Shown here piece by piece: positions 6,561 through 7,318 of a stretch of DNA of 7,318 nucleotides (positions are counted from its first letter, which is position 1; each line of letters begins with the position of its first letter). The DNA comes from Paracoccaceae bacterium (GTDB lineage Bacteria; Pseudomonadota; Alphaproteobacteria; Rhodobacterales; Rhodobacteraceae). Below the pieces are notes generated by a model. The model was not told the DNA's origin and did not search any database. It worked only from the letters and a program-made list of their open reading frames with translations. A program made the translations under genes and the position numbers. The stretch lies in the NCBI GenBank assembly GCA_011523445.1, contig WTGT01000144.1, forward strand, positions 1 to 7,318, read 5' to 3'.

Positions 6561-6590
6561 TAATGTTCAAATAAAAGGATGTAGTTGGTT

Positions 6591-7318
6591 ATGGTAAATA
6601 AAAACGATTGGTCACATTTGGATAAATTACTCTATCAAAAATGTAATCTTGAACAAGGCAATACTGGTAGAATATTTCCAAAAATTTGCCATCATGCGCC
6701 CAATAAGGGTTATCCATTGCATCGTCCAGCTGAAGGGCCGGAAAGGTGTCGGAGAAAATTTTGTCTGAAGGCTTATGAAGATCAAAAAGCACCGGGGATC
6801 TACATTGGTAGCAGGCATTCTCGTGTAGACATTCTCCGTGACCATCCTGAAATTCGCTTCTTTGCATCTGTTGGCTATGAACTTGATGAAACAGATTTTG
6901 AAATGATTCATGATGTTCGTGGGGATGAACCAATCATTGCCCGGGGTTTCGAGATGACTGACTGGGACCGACGTGTACAGGATGACTTCAGGTACAAAAA
7001 ACCTACTGAGGACAATGTAAGTCAAATTATTGATTTTCTTAGGGAATGGATGGAAGCAGGTGCTCCTTCCATTCTAATCCATTGTACCGCAGGTCAATAC
7101 CGTTCGGCAGCGACTGCACTATTGGCACATAGTTTGATAACAATGGAGCCGACAGTATCTGGTACCCGCTTGGTCATGGCAGGATGGGGAAAGATTGACA
7201 GCAATTGGGAGATCGCTCGTGTTGCTGACCAATTGATTGGTTTTGATGGCAAACTCCATTCAACAGCAGTGAATATCCAACGAGCTGAAAAAGAACGTAA
7301 CCAGTTGTTGTCAAAGGG
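6591..7318 (+). CDS. Protein tyrosine/dual-specificity phosphatase-like protein (C-terminus cut by window edge)
   Basis: I translated 242 open codons from the ATG at 6591 to the right edge, starting MVNKNDWSHLDKLLYQKCNL. The key feature is ILIHCTAGQYRSAATALL, a cysteine-phosphatase P-loop (CX5R) with nucleophile C165, R171 and the following Ser. Asp residues upstream (D124 in FEMTDWDRR, or D131/D132) could be the general acid. An N-terminal strand, GIYIGSR (69-75), fits the start of a dual-specificity-phosphatase-like fold. The region after the P-loop, with DSNWEIARVADQLIGFDGKL, recalls the predicted bacterial tyrosine phosphatases of COG5350. Residues 1-68 are not recognised and hold C18, C33, H34, H35, H44, C53 and C58, possibly a metal site. 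The substrate is unknown. AAGGA lies 11 nt before the ATG; a TTG at 6585 is an alternative start. A stop at 6582 blocks further extension. Confidence 0.7.
   Translation, partial: MVNKNDWSHLDKLLYQKCNLEQGNTGRIFPKICHHAPNKGYPLHRPAEGPERCRRKFCLKAYEDQKAPGIYIGSRHSRVDILRDHPEIRFFASVGYELDETDFEMIHDVRGDEPIIARGFEMTDWDRRVQDDFRYKKPTEDNVSQIIDFLREWMEAGAPSILIHCTAGQYRSAATALLAHSLITMEPTVSGTRLVMAGWGKIDSNWEIARVADQLIGFDGKLHSTAVNIQRAEKERNQLLSK

Noticed and set aside
6589..7025. Two overlapping minus-strand frames of 114 and 132 aa
   Set aside because: Both are antisense to the phosphatase-like gene, whose P-loop motif shows which strand is real.

Overview
The window looks like a piece of a Gram-negative, probably alphaproteobacterial, chromosome of moderate-to-low GC. 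This is inferred from the MiaB N-terminus, from the long LivH/LivM variants, and from gene order. No marker such as rRNA is present to fix the taxon.

Minus strand, read in the direction of transcription. A gene similar to the gamma subunit of sarcosine oxidase (5812-6339) comes first. A 162-bp leader region follows. Then comes a complete five-gene branched-chain amino acid (HAAT/Liv) ABC importer: periplasmic binding protein (4459-5646), ATPases LivG (3618-4397) and LivF (2914-3618), and permeases LivH (1894-2907) and LivM (585-1897). Junctions are tight: livG/livF overlap at TGATG or GTGA, livF-livH are 6 nt apart, and livH/livM overlap at ATGA. The exception is a 61-nt gap after the binding-protein gene, filled largely by a perfect 14-bp hairpin. 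livM is broken by a single-base frameshift, so it reads as two overlapping ORFs. After another 61-nt gap, miaB (tRNA methylthiotransferase) starts at 523 and runs off the left edge.

Plus strand. From 6591 to the right edge is a partial gene whose product carries a cysteine-phosphatase P-loop (HCTAGQYRS), with an unassigned Cys/His-rich N-terminal part.

Between the divergent sarcosine-oxidase-like and phosphatase-like genes lies an AT-rich 251-bp spacer. It contains a perfect 15-bp inverted repeat 143 bp apart, flanked by a 10-bp direct repeat. This resembles a miniature transposable element, and its right end carries a consensus TTGACA box pointing into the phosphatase gene.

The liv genes form one working unit. 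The binding protein captures an amino acid in the periplasm, LivH/LivM form the membrane channel, and LivG/LivF hydrolyse ATP. If the frameshift is real, the transporter would be defective unless the two LivM halves can assemble. No wholly new multi-gene system is evident. The most notable items are the livM frameshift, the hairpin before a TTG-initiated livG, the miniature-element candidate, and the unusual phosphatase-like protein.
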